Source: JBBDNC01 sp040877875
Lineage (GTDB): Bacteria > Bacteroidota > Rhodothermia > Balneolales > Balneolaceae
DNA: 21,054 bases
Assembly (NCBI GenBank): GCA_040877875.1
Contig: JBBDNC010000104.1
Coordinates: 1-21,054, forward strand
Direction of reading: 5' to 3'
The notes under the pieces were generated by a model, which worked only from the letters and a program-made list of their open reading frames with translations, made no database searches and had not been told where the DNA came from. The position numbers and the translations under genes were made by a program. Within the stretch, counting starts at the first letter, position 1; every line of letters starts with the position of its first letter. This document shows, piece by piece, positions 6,969 through 14,894 of the stretch.

Positions 6969-8150
6969 TCAAAAATTCCACTTTAGTGAAGCGGCCGCTA
7001 CGTTCCCGGCATTTTGGAATACGGACTCTTCACTCCCGATAAAGAGTTGGGTTAACACGTTCAGGTCCAGATCCTGCAAGACGGACCAGGTAACGGAAGG
7101 GGAAATAAAAACCGCCGTTTCATCCGGATAATAAATCATAGCCAGTGATCCATTTAAAATGGGTGAAAAAGGGTAGGAGCCATTCGCCGTAAACTGAAAC
7201 CGGGAGAAAGAGGGATTATCGGCTGCCGGGGGTTCTCCGGTCAATACGAACTGTTCACGTCCGCCTTTTTGATTATATAGAGCTTCTACAACCAGGAACA
7301 GGCTATTATCAAACATATGGTCGATCGAGACGGCCGTAACAATATTGGATTCCCGGCTCTCCCCGTTCTCTTTCAAATCCGAGAAGAACATTACCTCCCC
7401 CTTGAAACCGGTCATGGAGATACTCCCTGCCCAGCCTCCGCCAACCGCCAGGCGGTTACGGTAATAGCCGCCCAGAAACTGCAGATCATAGCCATCCGTA
7501 TTAAACGCGTACATGAGAGCGGCAACCGACTGATCAAAATCCCGGTCAGGCCGCATGGCGAATTCCCACCGTGAAAACGGGCCGGTAAACCGCTGAATCC
7601 GGATCGCATCGGATCCCGGACGTTCCGGATAGTCAAAGTCATAAAAGGAATAGATATTAAACAGGTCGTTTGGATTTGTGACCATATTGATTCCCCAGTT
7701 GATCCGCTGCCTCCCGATCCGGACCGACCAGCCGGAGGTGGCCCACTCCAGGTTCAGCCGGTCCGTATTGTAATGCAGCAACCAGGAATCCCGCTCGGCC
7801 ATCATCCATGAAAGGTTCACCAACCCGTCTTCTGCCGACTCTTGAATGGCATCGGCATAGAAAGGAAGATCCCGAACAAGATCACCGGCAAAAAAGCGGG
7901 TACGCATCTGCCAGTTGAAAGTCCAGTCGGACGCAACATCCCAGCGAATATTCAGGCGGTTTTGCAGTCGGTATTCCCAAAATGAACGGCTCCCGACCGG
8001 CGGAGGCAGTTCTGCATTCATCCAGACCGGCATGGCCTGCACATATCCGCTAACCTGAAGATCATCCAAAAGTTGAGCCCGGGCGTCCCGGACCGTCACT
8101 AAAACTGCGAGATAAAGAACGGCCCATACCAGAAGTCGACGTATCTTCAT
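6969..8150 (-). CDS. Outer-membrane beta-barrel protein, DUF1302/porin-like
   Basis: This is about 393 residues from the ATG at 8150, chosen over the farther in-frame start at 8225 because a signal peptide begins there (MKIRRLLVWA ... ARAQ). The mature protein opens with LQVSGYVQAMP, a strand typical of barrel proteins. It contains VRIGRQRINWGINM and NPNDLFNIYSFYDFDYPERPG, close to the GRQ.I.WG / P.D.FN signature of the DUF1302-type outer-membrane proteins. Many amphipathic strands follow, and the chain ends in KWNF with a C-terminal Phe, the usual BAM recognition residue. It is the last gene of the LolA-permease-permease-ATPase cluster and would be its outer-membrane part. The name of the family is judged by motif only. 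Confidence 0.8.
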   Translation of the reverse strand: MKIRRLLVWAVLYLAVLVTVRDARAQLLDDLQVSGYVQAMPVWMNAELPPPVGSRSFWEYRLQNRLNIRWDVASDWTFNWQMRTRFFAGDLVRDLPFYADAIQESAEDGLVNLSWMMAERDSWLLHYNTDRLNLEWATSGWSVRIGRQRINWGINMVTNPNDLFNIYSFYDFDYPERPGSDAIRIQRFTGPFSRWEFAMRPDRDFDQSVAALMYAFNTDGYDLQFLGGYYRNRLAVGGGWAGSISMTGFKGEVMFFSDLKENGESRESNIVTAVSIDHMFDNSLFLVVEALYNQKGGREQFVLTGEPPAADNPSFSRFQFTANGSYPFSPILNGSLAMIYYPDETAVFISPSVTWSVLQDLDLNVLTQLFIGSEESVFQNAGNVAAASLKWNF

Positions 8151-8307
8151 TTTCTTGTTTAGTTTATAATCGATCTTTTTGGAATTCAAGGGTCCTTCGA
8201 GCGGACGGGACACCCGGCTCTTCATCGACTCTCACAGCCCAGGTCATCAACATCTTGCCAATCAACTTATGAGGTACTAAACGGGTGACAACGGATGTCC
8301 GATCTTT

Positions 8308-8997
8308 TTAAACTGTCTGAATTTCATCCTCATCGATCGCCCCGTCTACCATCGTGATTACCCTTCGTGCACGGTCGATCACTCGCTGGTCATGCGTGGA
8401 AAAGATGAACGTCACATTTTCTTCCCGGTTCATCTTTTCCATCAGGTCGAGGAGATTCATGGCAGAGGCTGTATCCAGGTTGGCCGTCGGTTCGTCTGCA
8501 AGAATAAATTTTGGCCGGGATGCGAGGGCCCGTGCTACCGCAACACGTTGCTGTTCACCTCCTGAAAGTTGTTTCGGCCTTGAATTTACTTTCTTTTCGA
8601 GTCCGACGGCCTGAAGAAGTTCCATCGTTCTCTCCTTCATCTCCTGTTTGTTGCGTTTTTGCAGCAGCATAATAAACGAAACATTTTCATAAGCCGTGAA
8701 GACCGGGATCAGATTATACGCCTGGAAGACAAAACCGATATTGTTCAACCTAAAATCAATCAGTTTCCGGTCCGGCATCCCGGTAATTTGCGTGTCATCA
8801 ATCCTCACATATCCCTCGGAAGGCACATCGAGTCCCCCGATCATATTCAGCAGGGTGGTTTTCCCGGAACCGGACGGTCCCCTTACAGTAGTAAACTCCC
8901 CTTCTTCAAACTCCAAGTTCACATCCCTTAAGGCGTGGACCGGAACCGTTTCCGGATTATAAACTTTAGAAAGATGATGTGTGGTGATGATCGGCAT
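8308..8997 (-). CDS. ABC transporter ATPase, LolD/MacB family
   Basis: This 229-residue cytoplasmic ATPase has Walker A GPSGSGKTT (40-48), Q-loop FQAYNL (91-96), signature LSGGEQQR (144-151), Walker B FILADEPTANLD (164-175) and H202 in STHDQ. The LSGGEQQR signature and the YNLIPVFTAYENV segment are typical of LolD, MacB and FtsE type ATPases that drive FtsX-fold permeases mechanically rather than pumping through a channel. The two permease genes lie directly upstream on the same strand. The stop is followed by 157 bp before the outer-membrane barrel gene starts; that gap shows no element repeat. Confidence 0.95.
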   Translation of the reverse strand: MPIITTHHLSKVYNPETVPVHALRDVNLEFEEGEFTTVRGPSGSGKTTLLNMIGGLDVPSEGYVRIDDTQITGMPDRKLIDFRLNNIGFVFQAYNLIPVFTAYENVSFIMLLQKRNKQEMKERTMELLQAVGLEKKVNSRPKQLSGGEQQRVAVARALASRPKFILADEPTANLDTASAMNLLDLMEKMNREENVTFIFSTHDQRVIDRARRVITMVDGAIDEDEIQTV

Positions 8998-9002
8998 AGG
9001 TT

Positions 9003-9204
9003 CAGTGTGTCAGTATACCAGTTTTGAGATTTACAGCTTTACAGTGAACAGGATGTCATTATTTGGTTTTGGCCCATGGATATTGAGATCTTTGTGCTTT
9101 AACTGCCACTAACCGATACTTCAGTATATCGACAAATTCCAATCAGCGTTCGGAACAGTGAAAGTATATGAATGGCTAAAAGATTTTGGCACACTGACAC
9201 ACTG
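9003..9204. repeat. Inverted-repeat element A (non-coding), permease-1/ATPase junction
   Basis: The left end CAGTGTGTCAGTATACC (9003-9019) is the inverse of GGCACACTGACACACTG (9188-9204), with two mismatches in 17. The 168 bp between them hold no ORF and are clearly homologous to the inside of element B; for example 9030-9072 matches 10503-10545 with about six or seven mismatches. The element and its short flanks fill the gap exactly: it starts 5 nt from the ATPase start codon, and further ACTG units run to the permease-1 stop. Confidence 0.85.
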
Positions 9205-9223
9205 TGGCCCTGACAAACTGTAA

Positions 9224-10447
9224 TCATTTTTCCTTTACGACTTCTGCCGGGTTGACTCTCAATGCCTTGATGGCCGGGTACACTGCAGCCAAAATGGCTG
9301 TTACGATGACCAAAATCGTAACCACAACAAAATCATTCGACGTCACAAACGGGTAGATCACTGGATCGTACCCGAATTCAGCCAGGGATTCGCCGCCGAC
9401 AGCCGAAAAATCCAGGCCATTCTCTTCCAAATAATCGACGCTGTAATACGCCAGTATCATTCCAGCGGCCGCCCCTGTCAACGTCAGTATAATAGATTCA
9501 AACATAATCATCGTAAACACCCGCAGTTTATTCATTCCGATAGCAAGCAACATGCCCAGCTCGCGCATCCGTTCAAAAATGGCCATCAGCATAGTATTGA
9601 GAATCCCGAAGGCCAGTGCAAACATGATCACGATCATCACATAAACCGTCATTGAGTTTCCGAAATCCGTCAGATATCTGAGTTCGGGTGAGAGTTCATA
9701 CCAGGTTTCGGCCCCTATTCCTTCGAATTGCCGGTTCAAATCTGCGGCAATGTCATCACTAAGTTCTTCATCATACAAAATCATTGCAATTTCATGAAAA
9801 ATCGTTCTTCCGGCAATCAGCGTACTCAGATCTTCTGATCTGACAAACACATTCCCCTCATCAAAAGGACCCGATGCCGACCGGTAGATCCCCGTAATGT
9901 TAAAGGCCCCGGAGGTCAGTTCCTGATCGAGATCCTGAAATGTCAATACGATCCGGTTTCCGATTTCGACATTCAGTTTATCGGCGAGGCGCCGGCCGAG
10001 CAAGACTGGATTGCGGGTTTCACTATCCAGGTATTCTCCCTCAACCAGATTTTCGTGAAACGTGGTCGTCTGCCGCTCCCTGTCGGTCAGAACCCCGCGT
10101 ATTTGTACGCCTGATGTGGTCAGAGGCGACTGGATCATCCCATCCACCAGAGTCCTCCCGGTAAAGTTGTGAACCCGTTCGTCGTTTTCAAGAAAGTTGA
10201 AAATCTCATCCGCCGGTTCAATGAACATGTCGGGTTCTCTCTCTGTAAGAAATTCCGGGTGATGAACCTGGGCGTGGGTAAGTTGTTCCTGGATCATATT
10301 GACAAATCGCTGTTCCAGCATCCCATTTGTAATGGACGAAACTGTGATTCCAGCCCACAGGCCCGCAATAATAGCCCCCAACAACACCCCGCTGCGGGCA
10401 GGGTGACGCCAAATATTACGCCAGGATATGGATAAGAGAATGTTCAT
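9224..10447 (-). CDS. ABC transporter permease, FtsX/LolC-E type (permease 1)
   Basis: This 407-residue inner-membrane protein has the four-helix FtsX/MacB topology. The N-terminal amphipathic RNIWRHPARS is followed by TM1 (about 18-40) and a large periplasmic domain of about 220 residues. Three C-terminal helices follow (about 265-290, 310-345, 372-398), with the conserved cytoplasmic stretch FERMRELGMLLAIGM between TM2 and TM3 and the ending YPAIKALRVNPAEVVK. These are hallmarks of LolC/LolE and related lipoprotein or lipid extraction permeases. It is paralogous to permease 2 and probably forms a heterodimer with it on the ATPase. It is separated from both neighbours by inverted-repeat elements A and B. 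Confidence 0.93.
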   Translation of the reverse strand: MNILLSISWRNIWRHPARSGVLLGAIIAGLWAGITVSSITNGMLEQRFVNMIQEQLTHAQVHHPEFLTEREPDMFIEPADEIFNFLENDERVHNFTGRTLVDGMIQSPLTTSGVQIRGVLTDRERQTTTFHENLVEGEYLDSETRNPVLLGRRLADKLNVEIGNRIVLTFQDLDQELTSGAFNITGIYRSASGPFDEGNVFVRSEDLSTLIAGRTIFHEIAMILYDEELSDDIAADLNRQFEGIGAETWYELSPELRYLTDFGNSMTVYVMIVIMFALAFGILNTMLMAIFERMRELGMLLAIGMNKLRVFTMIMFESIILTLTGAAAGMILAYYSVDYLEENGLDFSAVGGESLAEFGYDPVIYPFVTSNDFVVVTILVIVTAILAAVYPAIKALRVNPAEVVKEK

Positions 10448-10469
10448 TGAATACAGTTTGGCAGGGGTT

Positions 10470-10685
10470 CAGTGTGTCAGTGTATCAGTGTGTCAGCTTT
10501 TTGATTTACGGTTTTACAGTAAACAGGATGTCGTTATTTAGTTTTAATCATGGATTTTGAGATTTTTGTGTTTTATCTGACACTAACCGGTGTAACAGTA
10601 CATCAGGGATTTCCACAGCGTTCGGGACCATAAAATTGAATGTGAGCAGTCAAGGGCGTTTGACACACTGTTCACTGGCACACTG
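10470..10685. repeat. Inverted-repeat element B (non-coding), permease-2/permease-1 junction
   Basis: The left end (10470-10496) is CAGTGTGTCAGTG followed by TATCAGTGTGTCAG. The right end (10661-10685) is its inverse with one substitution and a small indel. The inside is homologous to element A over most of its length and contains no ORF. The right end lies 7 nt from the permease-2 stop codon; the left end lies 22 nt from the permease-1 start codon. Confidence 0.85.
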
Positions 10686-10692
10686 TTTTCTG

Positions 10693-11913
10693 TTATTTCC
10701 TTGCTGCATCGATAATATTTAGTCTTAATATTTTGAGTGACGGATAAAAGCAGATGACTGTCGTGATCAAAAAGATAATCATGCCCTGCCAGAGAAAGAT
10801 ATCCGGAGCAATGGCGGCCGGTAGGATGGGCTCCATTCCATAGTCCATCATCACTTCAGCACCGTCTCCTGAAAATTCAATCGGATTTACTTTAAAATAC
10901 AATAGAATAAAGAAGCCCAGCACATACCCCGACAGGAGTCCGAGAATACTGATCAAGAACGTTTCGATAAATACAACCAGGGCTAATTTTAACCGGTGCA
11001 TCCCGACCGAAAGAAGGATCCCGAATTCACGGTACCGTTCGAGGGTCATAGTAAGGATGGTTCCGAATATTCCGAACCCGATCACCACATAAAGTATAAG
11101 CATCAAAAAACGGGAACTCGCCCGGTCGAACTCGATGGCATCCAGCAGATCCGGTATAAGCTCCTGCCAGGTAAATACCCGGAACTCATCATCTTTCAGT
11201 TCGGATTGCAATGCACTCGCTACACCGCCGGCCGATCGGGGCTCGGCGGGGTTGACAAGCAGGGTGGTGATATGATTTTCTGCCGAGAGCAGCCATTGGG
11301 CATCCTGCAGGGAAAGATAAACCATCTGATTATTCATCTCTCTGACCGGATGCTCCATCAGTCCGGCAACTTCGAACTTCCCGGCAGCCGTCATGCCGAA
11401 GCGTCCCTGCCCAAGCAATACAAGGGAGTCGCCCACTGCAATATCCAGCCTTCCGGCCAGGCCTGCTCCCAGAACGGCCGTACCGTCGCCCGGCTCGAAA
11501 AACCGGCCTTCCGAGAGACGGTCTTTCAATTCGTTCAGCCGATGCTCGGCGTCGAGATTAATCCCCAATACAAGGGCTCCGCGTGTCTGCTCCACGCCGG
11601 CGGCCAGCATAAAGGCTTCCATCCGGGGGATGATTAGATCGATCCGGGAATCGGTTTCCCTGACCCGCTCGGAGAATGCCTCATCAAAATGGAAGGAGTT
11701 ATCGAGTGAGGGCTCCTCTTTATACCGGTAATCCTGGACCTGGATATACCCCGTATGAAAACGCGTCATATTTTCAATCAGCATATCGTGCGATCCCCGT
11801 TCAATCGATTCCAGGAACAGGGCACAGACCACTGCAAACATAATCGACGAGACCGTGATGAGCGTCCGCCGATGATTCCTCCATAAATTTCGCCAGGCCA
11901 GCTTTAAGTACAT
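10693..11913 (-). CDS. ABC transporter permease, FtsX/LolC-E type (permease 2)
   Basis: This 406-residue inner-membrane protein has the same architecture as permease 1: amphipathic start AWRNLWRNHRRT, TM1 (about 18-38), a periplasmic domain, then three helices. LERYREFGILLSVGMHRLKL lies between TM2 and TM3, and the end is FYPSLKILRLNIIDAAR. It shares the hydrophobic insertion IEFSGDGAEVMMDYGMEPILP before the last helix with permease 1 (LDFSAVGGESLAEFGYDPVIYP), so the two arose by duplication. No membrane-fusion protein gene is near, which argues against a MacAB-type drug pump and for a Lol-like extraction system (inference). Confidence 0.93.
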   Translation of the reverse strand: MYLKLAWRNLWRNHRRTLITVSSIMFAVVCALFLESIERGSHDMLIENMTRFHTGYIQVQDYRYKEEPSLDNSFHFDEAFSERVRETDSRIDLIIPRMEAFMLAAGVEQTRGALVLGINLDAEHRLNELKDRLSEGRFFEPGDGTAVLGAGLAGRLDIAVGDSLVLLGQGRFGMTAAGKFEVAGLMEHPVREMNNQMVYLSLQDAQWLLSAENHITTLLVNPAEPRSAGGVASALQSELKDDEFRVFTWQELIPDLLDAIEFDRASSRFLMLILYVVIGFGIFGTILTMTLERYREFGILLSVGMHRLKLALVVFIETFLISILGLLSGYVLGFFILLYFKVNPIEFSGDGAEVMMDYGMEPILPAAIAPDIFLWQGMIIFLITTVICFYPSLKILRLNIIDAARK

Positions 11914-11918
11914 GGATT

Positions 11919-12446
11919 CAGTGTCTCAGTGTGTCAGTGTGTCAGTGATACAGATGGTTTTAACACATCGATATCTCAATAATTGAATCTGTAAGGTTAT
12001 TCGATTTGACAGATCATAAACATGTAACACTAAAATTTATGATGTATTGGTTCATATTGATGAATAACAATTTGTATAAAAAATCTTACGCGTTTGCGAT
12101 TCGAATTGTCAGGTCATACCAATTTCTAAGTGATGAAAAAAGAGAGTTTATTTTATCAAAACAACTTCTAAAAAGCGGAACCAGCATCGGGGCAAATATT
12201 GCAGAGGCAAACGGTGCGATTTCAAAAGCTGACTTTTCATTAAAGCTTTCTATTTCATACAAGGAATGTCTCGAGACGAAATACTGGCTATCCCTTTTAA
12301 AAGACACAGATTTCATTGACGAACAATTATTCGAAAGTATGTTTACAGATGCAGATGAATTAGCAATGATTCTATTTACCATTATCAATAAAACCAGAAA
12401 TCGAGACTATAAATGACACACTGTTCACTGTATCACTGACACACTG
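11919..12446. mobile_element. Inverted-repeat element C carrying an S23 four-helix-bundle gene
   Basis: CAGTGTGTCAGTGATACAG (11935-11953) occurs again as its exact reverse complement at 12428-12446, a perfect 19-nt inverted repeat. More copies of the same unit extend the left arm outward to 11919 and the right arm inward to 12414. Between the arms lies one plus-strand gene of the S23/IVP family, antisense to the transport operon. The TGA of that gene is the first three bases of the right arm. The ends resemble those of elements A and B, so this seems the coding version of the same family. No transposase or target-site duplication is visible. Confidence 0.75.
12060..12416 (+). CDS. S23 four-helix-bundle protein (23S rRNA IVS-protein family)
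   Basis: This is 118 residues from the ATG at 12060, chosen because family proteins begin with a short N-terminus before YKKSYAFAIRIVRSYQFL. The diagnostic core is SKQLLKSGTSIGANIAEANGAISKADF followed by KLSISYKECLETKYWLSLLKDT, and the rest is helical. The family (PF05635 type) forms homopentameric four-helix bundles. It is encoded within intervening sequences of 23S rRNA genes and is related to the Avd protein of diversity-generating retroelements; its biochemical role is unsettled, though nucleic-acid binding is likely. Here it sits not in rRNA but in an inverted-repeat element between two transporter genes, on the opposite strand. AT content is clearly higher than in its neighbours, suggesting independent origin. 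Confidence 0.92.
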   Translation: MNNNLYKKSYAFAIRIVRSYQFLSDEKREFILSKQLLKSGTSIGANIAEANGAISKADFSLKLSISYKECLETKYWLSLLKDTDFIDEQLFESMFTDADELAMILFTIINKTRNRDYK

Positions 12447-12455
12447 TAAAAACTG

Positions 12456-13211
12456 TTACCTAATTCGTCGCATGTTTTGTTGGGTAAAGAAAGATGCATC
12501 CAGGTCGACATTGAAATCCAGGGTATTGTAGGTCATAATGGTGTGCTGATTGGGTTTATCAGCCGGTGTCAATACCATTCGGCTTGGGACCTGTCTGTTA
12601 TCAAATTCCCGTATCTCCTCAAATTCAATGGTGTTGGCGATTTCATCCTGTTGGTCATAATTTTCCACCCGGAGTTGAAGATACTCTTTCTGGTCTACCC
12701 AAATTAGCACTTTTCCCCAAACAACGGGGGTATCCGGTTTCGGAATCAGCTACAACACCCATGTATTCCGTCCCCGATATTCCTCCTCCCGGAGGATCCG
12801 GTGTTCATAATCCTCAACCGTTGAACTCTCCCGAACCAGGTCATCGTTGGTAAAATCGGATCCCATCCAAGATTGCGACATCATCGAAGGCGGCATCTTG
12901 ATGGTACGATCGATCGTGGGGACATAGTTCCAGATCTCGTTATCCCGTTTCAGGTAGGTTGTCCCCTGATCACGTGCCGGGGCCGTGATCAGAATCAGGG
13001 AGTAATCGTCTCCCAGGGCCCAGGATCTCATGGACACATTACGCGTATATCGGGGGCGTTCAATCGTCATGGTCATTTCCGCGTAAGTAGACTCGCCCCG
13101 CATGGTTTCTTCCATTCGCTCGATAATCTGTGTCGCATCCTGTGAGATACCGGCTGTGGAAAAAACAAAAGTAAGGACCAGGGTCAACAGAATTGAAATT
13201 GTTGATTTCAT
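12456..13211 (-). pseudogene. LolA-like outer-membrane lipoprotein-sorting protein, interrupted by an in-frame amber codon
   Basis: The full frame has 251 codons, a normal length for the COG2834-type family. A signal peptide (MKSTISILLT ... AGISQ) precedes a domain with ERMEETMRGESTYAEMTMTI, NEIWNYVPTIDRTIKMPPSMM and MSQSWMGSDFTNDDL. After TWVL a TAG codon (12752-12750) interrupts it. The frame then goes on without a shift as LIPKPDTPVVWGKV and IWVDQKEYLQLRVENYD, and ends in DASFFTQQNMRRIR with TAA. Family members often have Glu at this place, so GAG to TAG is the simplest cause. Such proteins are periplasmic lipid or lipoprotein carriers. As first gene of the operon it would hand substrate between the permeases and the outer membrane. 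It may be dead, read through, polymorphic, or a base-call error. Confidence 0.88.
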
Positions 13212-13256
13212 AAGTTTGTACAGTTTGAAACCGTAAGGAGATGGTTTAGCAGGCCC

Positions 13257-13286
13257 TGGATGGTAAACACCTTAACTGACCATCCA
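13257..13286 (-). promoter_or_regulatory. Hairpin in the leader of the LolA-like gene
   Basis: TGGATGGT (13257-13264) and ACCATCCA (13279-13286) form a perfect 8-bp stem with a 14-nt loop, 46 nt upstream of the LolA-like ATG. It has no T run on the transcript strand, so it does not look like an intrinsic terminator. Confidence 0.35.
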
Positions 13287-13386
13287 ATTCGATTTCCAGG
13301 GGATGAATTATTTCTAAGCCTTATCATTTCATTTGTTCAGATGATTTTGGAATTTTTTATCAGCCGATGCCAAACCTTACAGTCAA

Positions 13387-13414
13387 CAAACTTATGATAA
13401 GGTTCACCATTCAA
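13387..13414 (-). promoter_or_regulatory. Possible promoter of the transport operon
   Basis: On the minus strand TAAGTTTG (13394-13387) fits the TAnnTTTG -7 box, and TTG (13414-13412) lies 17 nt upstream. That spacing is shorter than the usual 19-20. The start site would fall near 13380, with a leader of about 170 nt. The 252-bp gap 13212-13463 holds no gene. Confidence 0.3.
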
Positions 13415-13463
13415 TCTGTTTCATTCAGTTAATCTACAGAGTTCCCACGTTTGAACCCCGGAT

Positions 13464-14639
13464 TTATTCCGGAGTCCCCGGGTTTCCGTTGCTTTCATCC
13501 CGATCGCTATCACTCTCTTCGTCTTTCCGGCGGGAAAGCTGTCCGATACGCCGGGCGAGCGGGCCTCGTTCCTTTCGCATTTTCGAAGGAACACTTCCCA
13601 GTAGAAAGCCCAGGGGTTTCATCGCTTCAAATTCATCAAACACGACCTTTAAAACTGCCCCCAGCGGGATAAAAAGAATCATCCCTACCAACCCCCAGAT
13701 TTGCGCGCCGATAAATAAAAGCAACAACGTTACAAGTGCATTCATCCTGATTTGTCCCCCTACGATCACGGGGGTAAAGAGGTTGCTTTCAAATAGCTGG
13801 ATGACATAAAAACTGGCGAGAATAATCAGCGGATAGAGAAGTGAATCCATCATCAGCAGAGCATACAGAGCCGGCAGGAAAGAGCCGAGAATCGGGCCGA
13901 CAAACGGAATCACGTTCAACATTGCTGCAAAGACTCCGAAAAAGATAGCATGTTCCACACCGATCGAAAGCAAGACGACTGAATTAATCACCGCCAGGAT
14001 GAAAATCACAATGAGAATTCCATTGATATAAAAAAAGACTACCGAGCTGATCCGTTCCACGATCCTTCGGATTCGCTGTAAAGCCTCGTCACTCTTCCGC
14101 CCAAATGCCTGCAAGACAAATTCTTTTAGAAAATCCCGGAACAGCAGCAAGAGAAAAACAAAGACTGGTACCAGGAAAATAGCCGTTAAAATCGATGCCA
14201 TTCCGGCAAGCCTTCGGGTCAGCTCTCCCGCATTGTCGCGGATGAAATCGAACAGCGTCTGGTCAATCGTATCCAGTCGTATTACATTTTCCATGCCAAA
14301 CCATGTAACCAAAAAGCCTTCCAGGTCTTCAAAAAGTTCAGAAAGCCGCCGCTCAAATTCCGAGGCATCTGCCACAAAAGCCGTAAGCTGGGTGTAGAGG
14401 AAAAATCCTATTCCCGCCATAAACAACAGGGCAATCAGAATTGCAAGCAAGGCAGCGAGAAACCGTGGGATTTTAAACCTCTCCAATCCGTCGCACAAGG
14501 GTGTGAGCATGATCGAAAAGAAGAGAGAAAAAAGAACGGGAACCAACAGGGCCTTTCCAACAATCATGACATATATCGTCAGAATCAGGGCCGCCAGGCC
14601 AAACGTATATTTCACATACCAGGGATAATCATTTTCCAT
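13464..14639 (-). CDS. AI-2E/PerM family transport protein
   Basis: This 391-residue polytopic membrane protein of the AI-2E exporter superfamily has about eight helices. Two or three N-terminal helices precede an amphipathic region (about 85-140: ASEFERRLSELFEDLEGFL, FDFIRDNAGELTRRLA). The C-terminal half has the family core: NVIPFVGPILGSFLPALYALL, FYVIQLFESNLFTPVIVGGQIRMN and LFIGAQIWGLVGMILFIPLGAVLKVVFDEF. The charged cytoplasmic tail is rich in Arg, Asp and Ser. Members have been tied to AI-2 export, sodium-proton exchange and other small molecules, so the substrate here is open. Its stop lies 252 bp from the LolA-like start on the same strand, so it is probably separately transcribed. 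The gap 14640-14894 up to the divergent TauE gene shows no clear promoter. Confidence 0.93.
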   Translation of the reverse strand: MENDYPWYVKYTFGLAALILTIYVMIVGKALLVPVLFSLFFSIMLTPLCDGLERFKIPRFLAALLAILIALLFMAGIGFFLYTQLTAFVADASEFERRLSELFEDLEGFLVTWFGMENVIRLDTIDQTLFDFIRDNAGELTRRLAGMASILTAIFLVPVFVFLLLLFRDFLKEFVLQAFGRKSDEALQRIRRIVERISSVVFFYINGILIVIFILAVINSVVLLSIGVEHAIFFGVFAAMLNVIPFVGPILGSFLPALYALLMMDSLLYPLIILASFYVIQLFESNLFTPVIVGGQIRMNALVTLLLLFIGAQIWGLVGMILFIPLGAVLKVVFDEFEAMKPLGFLLGSVPSKMRKERGPLARRIGQLSRRKDEESDSDRDESNGNPGTPE

Positions 14640-14894
14640 CAGCCGGTCTGTTGATTGACGATATAAGTTAAATAAGAATACAAAAATCCATTATCATATG
14701 CAGGCGATGGGCCCCTACCACCGGAGACTGACTTCATCAGCATTTGCAACCTTTTTTACTCAAAAAACGGATATTTAAATCATAAATAGAAGTTTTAAAA
14801 CTGGATTTTAAATGGCTTTTGTCCTGAATCACAAACGGACAGGATCCAACCTCCAAAAGGTATTACTTTCATGCCTGTTACGTGAAAATTACGC

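Noticed and set aside
10996..11637. 213-codon plus-strand frame
   Set aside because: Antisense to permease 2, which has strong FtsX features; the frame is a shadow.
8308..11913. MacAB-type drug or macrolide efflux pump
   Set aside because: No membrane-fusion protein or TolC gene; permeases and ATPase are separate proteins, and a LolA-like gene heads the set.
8998..12458. CRISPR array or ordinary insertion sequences at the operon junctions
   Set aside because: Repeats are inverted pairs around long unequal inserts, not regularly spaced direct repeats; no cas gene and no transposase.
12456..12752. Frameshift as the cause of the split LolA-like gene
   Set aside because: Both halves are in the same frame; only one TAG codon separates them.
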